Shown here in pieces: positions 24,577 to 33,077 of a stretch of DNA of 64,000 nucleotides. Within the stretch, counting starts at the first letter, position 1. Each line of letters starts with the position of its first letter. This DNA comes from CBDIDH01 sp965277595. GTDB taxonomy: Bacteria > Planctomycetota > Planctomycetia > Isosphaerales > Isosphaeraceae. The DNA lies in NCBI GenBank assembly GCA_965277595.1, contig CBDIDH010000002.1, positions 1 to 64,000 on the forward strand, in the 5' to 3' direction. Both the position numbers and the translations under genes were made by a program. Below the pieces are notes generated by a model. It worked only from the letters and a program-made list of their open reading frames with translations. It was not told where the DNA came from and ran no database searches.

Positions 24577-24670
24577 AGGGCAAAGGACATAGGGCAAAGG
24601 GCAAAGGGCAAAGGGCAAAGGGCAAAGGGCAAAGCGAAACAATCTGACCTCTGTCCTTTTGCCCTCTGAC
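24577..24670 (+). repeat. GGGCAAA heptamer array inside a hairpin
   Basis: Six exact GGGCAAA copies (24592-24633) begin 32 bases after the Rrf2 stop. AGGGCAAAGGACA (24577-24589) can pair with TGTCCTTTTGCCCT (24652-24665), enclosing the array in a large stem-loop. The arm sequence AAAGGACA is shared with the palindromic cores at 8485, 23146 and 42698. Confidence 0.8.
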
Positions 24671-24775
24671 CTTCCCAGAATTTCCTCAATGCATGGCCAA
24701 GTTTGATCTCGCGGGCGCCAAGCCTCTCTCTTCCTCACCTTCCGTGATCCTGAAAGGAGTCCGACAATTTCCGCG

Positions 24776-26521
24776 ATGACTTCGAATGCAAGTTCTGGCC
24801 TGAACACGCCTTATGGCGGAGACCTGGTTGACCTGATCGTTGACGACGCCCGAGCGGCCGAGATGAAAGCCACGGCGCAAGGCTTCGCCAGCATCACCCT
24901 CGACGAGCGCGCTCTTTGCGACCTCGAATTGCTCGCCGTCGGCGGCTTCTCGCCCCTCAAGGGGTTCATGGGGAAGGCTGATTACGACCGGGTCGTCTCC
25001 GAGATGCGACTGGCCGACGGCACCCTCTGGCCCCTGCCGGTCACGCTCTCGGTCACCCCGACTGACTCGATCGCCGAGGGAAAGACCGTCGCCCTTCGCG
25101 ACGTTTACGGCAACCTCCTCGCCTTTCTGCACATCGACGAGATCTATCCGTTCGACAAGGACAACGAGGCCCGCAACGCGTACGGATCGACCGACGCCAA
25201 GCACCCTTCGGTCGCCTATTTGAACCGCCAGCCCGGCCATTACGCCGCCGGTCGGCTCGAAGTCTTGCGCACCCCGCCGCACTATGACTTCGTCGAGCTG
25301 AGGCGCACGCCCAGGGAGCTGCGCGAGCATTTCCAGTCGCTCGGCTGGAACCGGGTCGTCGCCTTTCAAACGCGAAACCCCCTGCACCGCGCTCACGAAG
25401 AACTGACCAAGCGCGCCGCCGAACAGATTGGCGGCGGCCTCTTGATTCACCCGGTCGTCGGTGTCACCAAGCCGGGCGACGTGGACCACTACACGCGCGT
25501 CCGCTGCTACCGGGCTCTTGTCGATAACTATTACGAGCCGGGGTCGGTCGTTCTCAGCCTCTTGCCGCTGGCCATGCGGATGGCCGGTCCGCGCGAGGTC
25601 CTCTTGCACGCGATCATCCGGCGCAATCACGGTTGCACCGACTTCATCGTCGGCCGCGACCACGCCGGGCCGGGCGTCGACAGCGCCGGTAAGCCCTTCT
25701 ACCCGCCCTACGCCGCCCAGGAGGCGATGGCGACGCACAAGGACGAGATCGGCATGGGGATGGTTGACTTCAAGCAGATGGTCTACCTTCCCGACGAGAA
25801 CCGCTACAGCCCCGTCGATGAGGTACCCCAAGGCGTGAAAACCGCCGATATCTCGGGAACCCAGGTCCGCGACGATTATCTTGCCAAAGGGCTCCAGCTT
25901 CCCGACTGGTTCAGCCGCCCCGCCGTGGCCGAGATCCTCAACGAGACCAGTCCTCCCCGGTTCCGCCAGGGCCTGACGATCTGGTTTACCGGCCTCTCGG
26001 GCTCGGGCAAGAGCACCGTGGCGCACGCTCTGGTGGAACGCCTCGCGGAGTTTGGCCGGAACGTCTCGACACTCGACGGCGATGAGATCCGAACCCACCT
26101 TTCCAAAGGCTTGGGATTCAGCAAGGAAGACCGCGACACCAATATCCGCCGCGTCGGTTATGTGGCCGGTCTGATCAACCAGCACGGCGGAACGACCCTC
26201 TGCATGGTCATCAGCCCGTATCGAGCCGTCCGCGACGAGGCCCGCAAGATGTCGCGCGGCAACTTCGTCGAGGTCTATTGCGATACGCCCCTGGCCGTCT
26301 GCGAACAGCGCGACGTCAAGGGCCTTTACGCCAAGGCCCGCACCGCCGTGGCCGAAGGCAAGCCAATGGGCTTCACCGGGATCGACGACCCCTACGAACC
26401 CCCGGTCAACCCCGAGGTCACGCTCGACACCAGCACCGAATCGGTCCAGCAGTGCGTGGACAAGATCATCGAGAAACTTCTCGGCCTCGGCTACATCTTG
26501 CCTCACGGGCATATTTCCTGA
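24776..26521 (+). CDS. Bifunctional sulfate adenylyltransferase / adenylylsulfate kinase
   Basis: A 581-residue fusion. Residues 1-390 are a homomeric ATP sulfurylase (Sat) with VVAFQTRNPLHRAHEELTKR near residue 195, AMRMAGPREVLLHAIIRRNHGC near 265, and GRDHAGPGVDS. Residues 397-575 are an APS kinase with P-loop FTGLSGSGKSTVA near residue 405, LDGDEIRTHLSKGLGFSKEDR, ISPYRAVRDEAR, and FTGIDDPYEPP. It converts sulfate to APS and then PAPS. The kinase part looks complete, with the P-loop Lys and DGD present, so it is probably active. A terminator follows 25 bases after the stop. Confidence 0.92.
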   Translation: MTSNASSGLNTPYGGDLVDLIVDDARAAEMKATAQGFASITLDERALCDLELLAVGGFSPLKGFMGKADYDRVVSEMRLADGTLWPLPVTLSVTPTDSIAEGKTVALRDVYGNLLAFLHIDEIYPFDKDNEARNAYGSTDAKHPSVAYLNRQPGHYAAGRLEVLRTPPHYDFVELRRTPRELREHFQSLGWNRVVAFQTRNPLHRAHEELTKRAAEQIGGGLLIHPVVGVTKPGDVDHYTRVRCYRALVDNYYEPGSVVLSLLPLAMRMAGPREVLLHAIIRRNHGCTDFIVGRDHAGPGVDSAGKPFYPPYAAQEAMATHKDEIGMGMVDFKQMVYLPDENRYSPVDEVPQGVKTADISGTQVRDDYLAKGLQLPDWFSRPAVAEILNETSPPRFRQGLTIWFTGLSGSGKSTVAHALVERLAEFGRNVSTLDGDEIRTHLSKGLGFSKEDRDTNIRRVGYVAGLINQHGGTTLCMVISPYRAVRDEARKMSRGNFVEVYCDTPLAVCEQRDVKGLYAKARTAVAEGKPMGFTGIDDPYEPPVNPEVTLDTSTESVQQCVDKIIEKLLGLGYILPHGHIS

Positions 26522-26545
26522 TTCCCGCAATCCGACCCAGCACGA

Positions 26546-26588
26546 CGCCCGGCGCCTTCCCAACCAGGAAGGCGACGGGCGTTTTTAT
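26546..26588 (+). terminator. Rho-independent terminator after sat-cysC
   Basis: CGCCCGGCGCCTTCC pairs with GGAAGGCGACGGGCG across the six-base loop CAACCA, with one mismatch, and is followed by TTTTTATTT. Confidence 0.88.
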
Positions 26589-26985
26589 TTAAGCGTTATG
26601 TCGTGCAACGAGCTCCGATTTCGCGTGCCTTTTTATAAGGCCTTAGTGCCCAGAAACTTTGCATTGAAATTTCCCATTTTCGGATTTCCGAAGTTTTTGC
26701 CGGCCCTAACTTCCGACTTTCAGGGCCTTAAAGAATTTCTACCACGCCGACCGTGTCTTGATGGCACCTCGAATGCATTAGGGTTTTCGCGATCGAGAAT
26801 GGGGTCGTGCCCTCTCGTCAATTCGGAGGATCGTCGTACGCCGAAGTAAGCCGCGCTGGGCGGTTTGAGAATCTCCGTCGGTCGTCGCGATCGGACGCAA
26901 CGGAGTTCAAGAGTCCTTATTCGCGGATTGGAACGCTGGGCGTCGGCATTCTAGTGATTCATCGTGATGTCTGGAGTCAACAGTG
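26589..26985. other. Intergenic region before amt
   Basis: About 400 bases, less GC-rich than the flanks. No gene, repeat or clear promoter is seen; an 83-codon open frame here lacks a ribosome site and protein-like composition. Confidence 0.3.
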
Positions 26986-28470
26986 ATGAGCATCCGAACG
27001 TGCCTCAGGGCGATCGTGGCGGCGAGCTTTCTCGGAATTCTGGGGCTTGTGACGGTGCCATCGCGGGCCTTTGCCGAAGACCCCGCCGCCCCGGCGCATC
27101 CTGAAGCGACGACCGCCGCGGCGCCCGCGTCTTCGGTCGAAATTAATCCGGCCGACACGGCCTTCATGATGATCTGCGCGGGCCTGGTCATGGTCATGAC
27201 ACCGGGCCTCGGCCTCTTTTACGGCGGCATGGTTCGCCGCAAGAATGTGCTGGCGACCTTTCAGCAAAGTTTCGTGATGCTCGGCGTGATCACGCTTCAG
27301 TGGGTGCTGTTTGGGTACAGCCTGGCCTTCGGGCCTGATGCCTTTCATGGCCTGATCGGCGGCCTGAACTTCCTCGGGCTGAAAAACGTGGGCCTCGATC
27401 CCGATCCCACGTATGCGGCGACGATTCCGCACCAGCTTTTCATGGTCTATCAGCTCATGTTCGCGGTGATCACTCCGGCCCTGATCTCGGGCGCCTTTGC
27501 CGAACGGATGAAGTTCTCGGCCTACATCGTCTTCACGCTTCTCTGGGCAACCTTCGTGTATGACCCCGTCGCGCACTGGGTCTGGGGGCCTGGCGGCTGG
27601 ATTCGCACGCTCGGGGCGCTGGACTTCGCCGGCGGCCTTGTCGTTCACGTCATCTCGGGCATCGCCGCGCTCTGCTGCGTTCTGGTCATGGGCAAGCGCA
27701 AAGGCCTGGGCTCGGAAGAGATGCACCCGCACAACCTGACGATGACCGCGCTGGGAACGTCGATCCTCTGGTTCGGCTGGTTCGGGTTCAACGCCGGTAG
27801 CGCCCTGGCGGCGAATCGGTCGGCGGTCGCGGCCTTCGTGAACACGAACACAGCGGCGGGCGCGGCGGTGGTGAGCTGGTCCTTGATCGAATATCTCCAC
27901 AAAGGCAAGGCCACGGTCCTCGGCGCCTGCTCGGGCGGAGTCGCCGGTCTGGTTGCGATCACACCCTGCGCGGGGTTCGTCACGCCGATGAGTGCATTGG
28001 TGATCGGCCTTATCGTCTCGGCGATCTGCTACGGGGCGATTCTCTGCAAGGGAATCCTCGGCTACGACGACTCACTCGACGTCTTCGGCGTGCACGGGGT
28101 CGGCGGAGCGTTTGGAGCGCTCGCGGTCGGAATCTTCGCGGCGGCGAATGTGGGGGGGATCGGCAATGAAGGGGGTTTGCTCTCGGGTAATGCCAGCCTG
28201 CTGGGCAAACAGGCAACATCGCTCGTCGCGGCGGCGTCGTATAGCTTTGCCGTGACCTTTTGCCTGCTCAAGCTGATCGACGCGACGATCGGCCTTCGGG
28301 TGACCGAGGAGCACGAGGAAATCGGCCTCGACCTCAGCCAGCACGGCGAGCGCGGATATATCATGGGCGCGAATGAACTCGGCGGCCTTCATGAAGTCAA
28401 CGGTCCTGGGGGTACTCCTCCGGTTCGGACGATGGTGGAGGAGCCGGTTTCGGATCGGATGCACGTCTGA
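26986..28470 (+). CDS. amt: Ammonium transporter (Amt/MEP family)
   Basis: A 494-residue protein with a cleavable signal peptide (residues 1-30, ending SRAFA) and a Pro/Ala-rich spacer, then eleven expected membrane segments. Family landmarks are present: MTPGLGLFYGGMVRRKN, FVYDPVAHWVWGPGGW, a pore His in GGLVVHVISG, GWFGFNAGSAL, and the second His in DVFGVHGVGGAFG. The cytoplasmic tail carries ERGYIMGANELGG. It conducts ammonium. ATG 26986 follows GTG 26983 directly; GGAG lies at 26972. No glnK/glnB is adjacent, unlike many amt loci. A terminator follows. Confidence 0.93.
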   Translation: MSIRTCLRAIVAASFLGILGLVTVPSRAFAEDPAAPAHPEATTAAAPASSVEINPADTAFMMICAGLVMVMTPGLGLFYGGMVRRKNVLATFQQSFVMLGVITLQWVLFGYSLAFGPDAFHGLIGGLNFLGLKNVGLDPDPTYAATIPHQLFMVYQLMFAVITPALISGAFAERMKFSAYIVFTLLWATFVYDPVAHWVWGPGGWIRTLGALDFAGGLVVHVISGIAALCCVLVMGKRKGLGSEEMHPHNLTMTALGTSILWFGWFGFNAGSALAANRSAVAAFVNTNTAAGAAVVSWSLIEYLHKGKATVLGACSGGVAGLVAITPCAGFVTPMSALVIGLIVSAICYGAILCKGILGYDDSLDVFGVHGVGGAFGALAVGIFAAANVGGIGNEGGLLSGNASLLGKQATSLVAAASYSFAVTFCLLKLIDATIGLRVTEEHEEIGLDLSQHGERGYIMGANELGGLHEVNGPGGTPPVRTMVEEPVSDRMHV

Positions 28471-28513
28471 GTTAAGGCTCCGAGCATTTCCAGGAACGAT
28501 TGATCGATCGAAC

Positions 28514-28562
28514 GGCCCGGCTTTCCTTCTTTTATCTAAGAGGGGAAACCGGGCCTTTTTTT
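28514..28562 (+). terminator. Rho-independent terminator after amt
   Basis: GGCCCGG-C-TTTCC pairs with GGGGAAACCGGGCC, and a run of seven T follows (28556-28562). It lies about 45 bases past the amt stop. Confidence 0.85.
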
Positions 28563-28707
28563 CCTCCGCGGGAGTCAGACGTGCTGAAGGAAATGGAATT
28601 CCTGATGGGATCGGGACCGGAATTGGGTTACGATGCGTTTTTCCCTGGCATCGAGATCCCAGACGTCGATCGATGTTCGCACCGACTTGATTTGTGAGAG
28701 GCAAGGG

Positions 28708-29124
28708 ATGCTGGACCGGGGACGCATCGTCAGCAATAGCCTGGGCCTGATCGGTGGAGCGGCGGGAGGCGTCTTCGGATATGTCCTCTTCCAGTGGCTC
28801 TTGCGACAGGGTTTGTACGGCCTGATTCTCCCCGGCGGGATGCTTGGCCTGGGCTGCGGCCTGCTGGCCCGGCACGAGTCGAGGGCGCGGGGAATTGTCT
28901 GCGGCCTGGCGGCGGTCTTGATCGGGCTTTTCACCGAGTTCTCGTTCTTCAAGTTCAACGCCGACCCGTCGTTTGGCTATTTTTTAACGCATCTCGGGTC
29001 GTTGAAGCCGGTGACGTTGCTGATGATCGCGGTCGGGGGCCTGGTGGCGTATTCGCTTGGAAAGAGCGCGGGATTCGGAAGGCCGATCGCGGCGGAAATC
29101 TCGGAGAAACAGGAGCGCACCTGA
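28708..29124 (+). CDS. Small integral membrane protein
   Basis: A 138-residue protein with about four hydrophobic segments: SLGLIGGAAGGVFGYVLFQW, YGLILPGGMLGLGCGLLA, IVCGLAAVLIGLFTEFSFF and VTLLMIAVGGLVAYSLG. The start is ATG 28708, after GAGAGGCAAGGG; an in-frame ATG at 28633 would add a non-conserved polar stretch. It resembles small Gly-rich membrane proteins of planctomycetes of unknown function. It stands between the amt terminator and the acyl-CoA dehydrogenase gene. Confidence 0.6.
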   Translation: MLDRGRIVSNSLGLIGGAAGGVFGYVLFQWLLRQGLYGLILPGGMLGLGCGLLARHESRARGIVCGLAAVLIGLFTEFSFFKFNADPSFGYFLTHLGSLKPVTLLMIAVGGLVAYSLGKSAGFGRPIAAEISEKQERT

Positions 29125-29277
29125 TCGAATCGGGAGCCGATCGACCGATGGAGTCTTTCTTCGAGGTTCCCGGCCGATAGAATTCCAGGAAGAAGGCCGC
29201 TCCAAGTCCGATCAACCCGTCTGACGACCTTTGGCCGCGTCGGTGCGACGACCGCCGAGGGCGGAAGGGAGGCCGAG

Positions 29278-31098
29278 ATGTCGGTGACCGCCACGGATCG
29301 CGCCAACGCGCCGTCGCCCGAAGACGTCCTGCGCGCCAAGCAAATGCGGCAGGCCGAGGAATTGCTCTTCTCCGGTCCCGCCCAGACCGGCTTTGCCAAG
29401 GCCCTCTTTCGGGGCGACTTTCGCGCCGAGGTCGTCTTTCCCTATCCCGAGTTGCCCGATTCCGAACGCCAGGAGACCGAAGCGGCCGTCGCGCGTGTCC
29501 GCGCCTATGTCGAGGCGAACATTGATCCGGCCGAGATCGACCGCAAGGCGGATATCCCCCGATCGGTGATTGATGGCCTGGCGGGCCTCGGCGTGCTGGG
29601 AATGACCGCGCCTCGCGAGTTTGGCGGCAAGGGGTTCTCGCAATCGGCCTACTGCCGGATCATGGAAGTGATCGGCGGCCATTGCTCGTCGACGGCGATC
29701 TTCGTGAATGCGCATCACTCAATCGGGATTCGCGCCCTTCTCCTCTTCGGCACGCCCGAGCAAAAGGCGCGTTGGCTCCCTCCGTTGACCCGGGGCGAAG
29801 CGCTTGCCGCGTTTGCACTCACCGAGAAGGAAGCGGGTTCCGACGCGAGCAACGTGCAAACGCTCGCGGTTCCCGACCCCGACGGCCGCGTCTATCGCCT
29901 GACCGGGACCAAGCGGTACATCACCAATGGCGCCCTCGCCGACGTCTTGACGGTGATGGCCCGAACGCCCGACCCCAAGGGGGGCGAGTCACGGGTCACC
30001 GCCTTTCTCGTCACACCGGATTTGCCCGGCTTTGAGGTCGTCGAGCCTCGCATGGAAAAATGCGGGATTCGAGGCACGGCCACGGCGCGCCTCGCGTTTC
30101 ATGACATGCCGGTACCCGTGGAAAACGTCCTCGGCCCCGTCGGTAAAGGGTTAAAAGTCGCGCTCACGGTTCTCGACTTCGGTCGGACGACCTTCGGCGC
30201 AAGCTGCACGGGGATGTCAAAAACCTATCTCGCCGCCGCGGCGCGACATGCGGCGAGGCGTCGACAATTTGGTCGGTCGCTTGCCGAGATGGAGTTGATC
30301 CAGAAGAAACTGGCCTTTCTGGCCGCGACTTCGTATGCGATGGAGGCGACGACGTATGAGGTGGCCGCCCTGATCGATCGAGGCGCCGAGGATTACATGC
30401 TGGAAACGGCGATCCTCAAGGTCTTCTCGACCGAGGATCTCTGGCAAGGCTCGTACGAGGTTCTCCAGATTCACGGCGGTCAGGGCTATTTCAACGACGA
30501 GCCTTATGAACGGATGATGCGCGACGCCCGGATCAACACGATCGGCGAAGGGGCGAATGAGGTCCTGAAAGCCTTCATCGCGCTGGTGGGCATGCGGGAT
30601 ATTGGCGAAGGATTCAAGGCGACGCTCGACGGCCTGAAGTCGCCGAGCCGATTTCTGCCGACGCTCTGGACGTTCGGCCGCGAGCGCATTCGACGCCGCG
30701 CCTGGCCGGCGACGATCCCCGTCCGATCGGCCGAGCTTCGCCCCTTCGCCGATGCCCTGGCGCGGCGGATCAGCCGGTTTGCTCGGGCCGTGGAACGAAC
30801 CTTGATCCGATACCGTGAAAGCGTCCTTGACCGCCAGTACGTTCAGGAGCGGATCGCAGACGCGGCGATCGCGCTGATGACCGCCTCGTGCACGATCGCC
30901 CGACTTGATCGCGACCTCTCCGCGCATTCCGGTCTCGCCTCGGAACGCGAGGCGGGCCGGTTGTATCTGCGAATGGCCAACGTTCGGTTTGATCGCTCGC
31001 TGCGCGAGCTTGATCACAACGATGACACGGCAACGTCAAAAACAGCCGTTGCCGTGCTGGAGCATTTCGCCCCGGACTGGAATCAAACACGGGAATAG
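29278..31098 (+). CDS. Acyl-CoA dehydrogenase, long form
   Basis: A 606-residue FAD enzyme of the long, VLCAD/ACAD9-like type. The acyl-CoA dehydrogenase domain spans about residues 60-440: LGVLGMTAPREFGGKG, FALTEKEAGSDAS with the FAD/substrate loop, GTKRYITNGALADV, GIRGTATARLAFHDMPVP and QIHGGQGYFNDEPYERMMRD. The probable catalytic Glu lies in NTIGEGANEVLK. A further 150-residue helical C-terminal domain follows, as in membrane-associated long-chain enzymes. It catalyses alpha-beta desaturation in fatty-acid oxidation. GGAAGGGAGG precedes ATG 29278, and a terminator follows. Confidence 0.9.
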   Translation: MSVTATDRANAPSPEDVLRAKQMRQAEELLFSGPAQTGFAKALFRGDFRAEVVFPYPELPDSERQETEAAVARVRAYVEANIDPAEIDRKADIPRSVIDGLAGLGVLGMTAPREFGGKGFSQSAYCRIMEVIGGHCSSTAIFVNAHHSIGIRALLLFGTPEQKARWLPPLTRGEALAAFALTEKEAGSDASNVQTLAVPDPDGRVYRLTGTKRYITNGALADVLTVMARTPDPKGGESRVTAFLVTPDLPGFEVVEPRMEKCGIRGTATARLAFHDMPVPVENVLGPVGKGLKVALTVLDFGRTTFGASCTGMSKTYLAAAARHAARRRQFGRSLAEMELIQKKLAFLAATSYAMEATTYEVAALIDRGAEDYMLETAILKVFSTEDLWQGSYEVLQIHGGQGYFNDEPYERMMRDARINTIGEGANEVLKAFIALVGMRDIGEGFKATLDGLKSPSRFLPTLWTFGRERIRRRAWPATIPVRSAELRPFADALARRISRFARAVERTLIRYRESVLDRQYVQERIADAAIALMTASCTIARLDRDLSAHSGLASEREAGRLYLRMANVRFDRSLRELDHNDDTATSKTAVAVLEHFAPDWNQTRE

Positions 31099-31167
31099 GC
31101 CGGGCCGTCGACCTCATTCGCAAACCAAGATTTTGCGTAAAGTCTTTAATAAATTTGAGTTAACGCG

Positions 31168-31207
31168 AACCTCGCCCCGAAAGCTCGGGCGCGGGGTTGT
31201 TTTTTTT
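31168..31207 (+). terminator. Rho-independent terminator after acyl-CoA dehydrogenase
   Basis: AACCTCGCCCCGA, loop AAGC, TCGGGCGCGGGGTT with one bulged C, followed by a run of eight T interrupted by one G. Confidence 0.8.
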
Positions 31208-31299
31208 AAGCACGGTTGACAGCGCCGTTCTAGGTTGAGAGGTGGGGTCTCGGTCTGGCAGGAAATCCTCGGAACGACGTCGTTCAGGAAGAGGGTGCG

Positions 31300-32808
31300 A
31301 TGAAACTTCCCGTACGGATGGTCTGTGGCGATTGTCTCCGAAGCCTCGAACTTCAGGCCGATGAGGCGGGTCAACTACCGACGCTCTGCCCTGCCTGCGG
31401 CGGGACGATCGATAGCCGCCTGAGCGAGATGGCGACACCAACGAGCAACTTCACCTTGCCCCTGAACTGCAAGCCGAAGGCCGAGGCGGGGAACCGCTGG
31501 ACCGAGACCTGGACCAAGGGCTCGCTCGGCACGATCGGCCGGTTCCAGCTTCGGGAACTCCTCGGCGACGGCGGTTTTGGACAGGTTTACAAGGCGTATG
31601 ACCCCCGGCTCGATCGTGACGTGGCGCTGAAGGTCTTGAAACAGGCCGATCCCGGCGAGCGCGTGATGCAGCGTTTTTTTCGGGAGGCTCGGGCGTCGGC
31701 CCGGCTCTCGCACCCGAGCATCGTCGGTGTCTTCGACGCCGGTTCCGAAGACGGCCGATGCTGGATCGCCTACGAACTCGTCGAGGGCCGGACGCTCACC
31801 CGACTGATCGATCAGCAACGACGCTCCATCGCCGACGCCGTTCGCATCACCCGCGACCTCGCCGATGCGCTTGACCATGCGCACCGCGGCGGCGTCTTTC
31901 ACCGCGATTTGAAACCGGCGAACGTGATCATTGACGTCGCCGGAGATCCCCACCTGATCGATTTCGGACTCGCCCGCAGAGCCGATCTCGACTCGGACCT
32001 GACCCGCGACGGCGCGATTCTCGGCACACCCGATTACATGTCACCCGAACAGGCGAGCGGCCGGAGCCACCTGGCTGACGAACGCAGCGACGTCTACAGC
32101 CTGGGGATCATCCTTTTCGAACTCCTCTGCGGCCGAAGGCCCGTCGAGGTCCCCGCCGACCTTCCCGCCTGGCAGGCGATGCCGACCGAACCCCTGCCGA
32201 CCTCGCGATCGATCAACAAGGACGTGCCGGTCGCGCTCAACGCGATGGTCATGAAAGCCCTGGCCAACGACCCCAAGCAGCGCTATCCCAACGCCCGGAC
32301 CTTCGCCAACGACCTCGATCGCTGGGTCACCTCGCAACAGCCCTACGCCGGCCTGAAAAACCCAATGGCCTCCGCTGGCCTGGGCATGATCGCCGGCCTT
32401 TTGCTGGCGCTGACGCTCGTCTCGACCTTCGCGCCGGGAGGTTTCAAAACTCCAGGCTCTGAGAATGTCTCGCCGCTGGTCGCGGACAATCAGGCCGCGA
32501 CAACAACGACAACCACCACCACGACGACCTCGAAGGCGGCGTCGCCGTCACACCCGGTCGACGAGGCGTCTGACAAGAACCAGGTTGCCCTCTGGGATGC
32601 GTATATCGGGCCGGTCATGCACACGAGCAAATCGACCAACTTCCACCTGCCGAACTGCTCTCACCTCAATCGAAGCGCCAACGTTCAGGTCATCCCTTCG
32701 GCCGTCGAGGCTCTGCGTCGAGGCTTTGAACCGTGTAACCTCGCGCGAACGGCGGCTCTTGGCCTCTCTGGGCGGAATGCGACGGCGAAGGTTGTTGATC
32801 ATCCGTGA
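31300..32808 (+). CDS. Transmembrane Ser/Thr protein kinase with zinc ribbon and C-terminal Cys/His module
   Basis: A 502-residue protein. Residues 9-33 form a zinc ribbon (C9-x2-C12, C30-x2-C33). The kinase domain spans about 80-345 with LGDGGFGQVYKAYD, catalytic Lys111 in VALKVLK, FHRDLKPANV, IDFGLARR and GTPDYMSPEQ, so all catalytic motifs are intact. One transmembrane helix (SAGLGMIAGLLLALTLVSTF) follows, then a poly-Thr linker (ten Thr). The extracytoplasmic tail HTSKSTNFHLPNCSHLNRS then ALRRGFEPCNLAR resembles the small Ada-type metal-binding module (YHxPxC...GxxPC) found at the ends of nucleases. That combination is unusual for a PknB-like kinase. Confidence 0.88.
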   Translation: MKLPVRMVCGDCLRSLELQADEAGQLPTLCPACGGTIDSRLSEMATPTSNFTLPLNCKPKAEAGNRWTETWTKGSLGTIGRFQLRELLGDGGFGQVYKAYDPRLDRDVALKVLKQADPGERVMQRFFREARASARLSHPSIVGVFDAGSEDGRCWIAYELVEGRTLTRLIDQQRRSIADAVRITRDLADALDHAHRGGVFHRDLKPANVIIDVAGDPHLIDFGLARRADLDSDLTRDGAILGTPDYMSPEQASGRSHLADERSDVYSLGIILFELLCGRRPVEVPADLPAWQAMPTEPLPTSRSINKDVPVALNAMVMKALANDPKQRYPNARTFANDLDRWVTSQQPYAGLKNPMASAGLGMIAGLLLALTLVSTFAPGGFKTPGSENVSPLVADNQAATTTTTTTTTTSKAASPSHPVDEASDKNQVALWDAYIGPVMHTSKSTNFHLPNCSHLNRSANVQVIPSAVEALRRGFEPCNLARTAALGLSGRNATAKVVDHP

Positions 32809-32830
32809 CTTTCGCGGATTGAGGACAGAA

Positions 32831-32879
32831 GGGCAAAGGGCAAACGGCAAAGGGCAAACGGCGAAGGGCAAAGGGGAAG
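32831..32879 (+). repeat. Degenerate GGGCAAA heptamer array
   Basis: Seven consecutive 7-base units: GGGCAAA, GGGCAAA, CGGCAAA, GGGCAAA, CGGCGAA, GGGCAAA, GGGGAAG. The array starts 22 bases after the kinase stop codon. Confidence 0.85.
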
Positions 32880-33077
32880 ATAGGGAGAACGTGGGAGCGG
32901 TGTGGGACGAGAAGAGGCGCGGCGAGGGGTTGGCAAGTTTAGGGTCGAATCAGATAGAAATCCGCATGTCCAATCGGCAGAATCCGACGATTCCATAAGT
33001 TGGGGCATCTGGTTGGATTCGCCCGCCTTGACGATCGTTCCATCCTGACCTGATACTTCAAGTGGACAGTCGGGAGG

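Noticed and set aside
24686..26563. A 625-codon open frame on the minus strand opposite sat-cysC
   Set aside because: The plus strand encodes an unmistakable enzyme with all motifs; the antisense frame has none.
26598..26849. An 83-codon frame upstream of amt
   Set aside because: No ribosome site, no recognisable domain and composition unlike the neighbouring genes.
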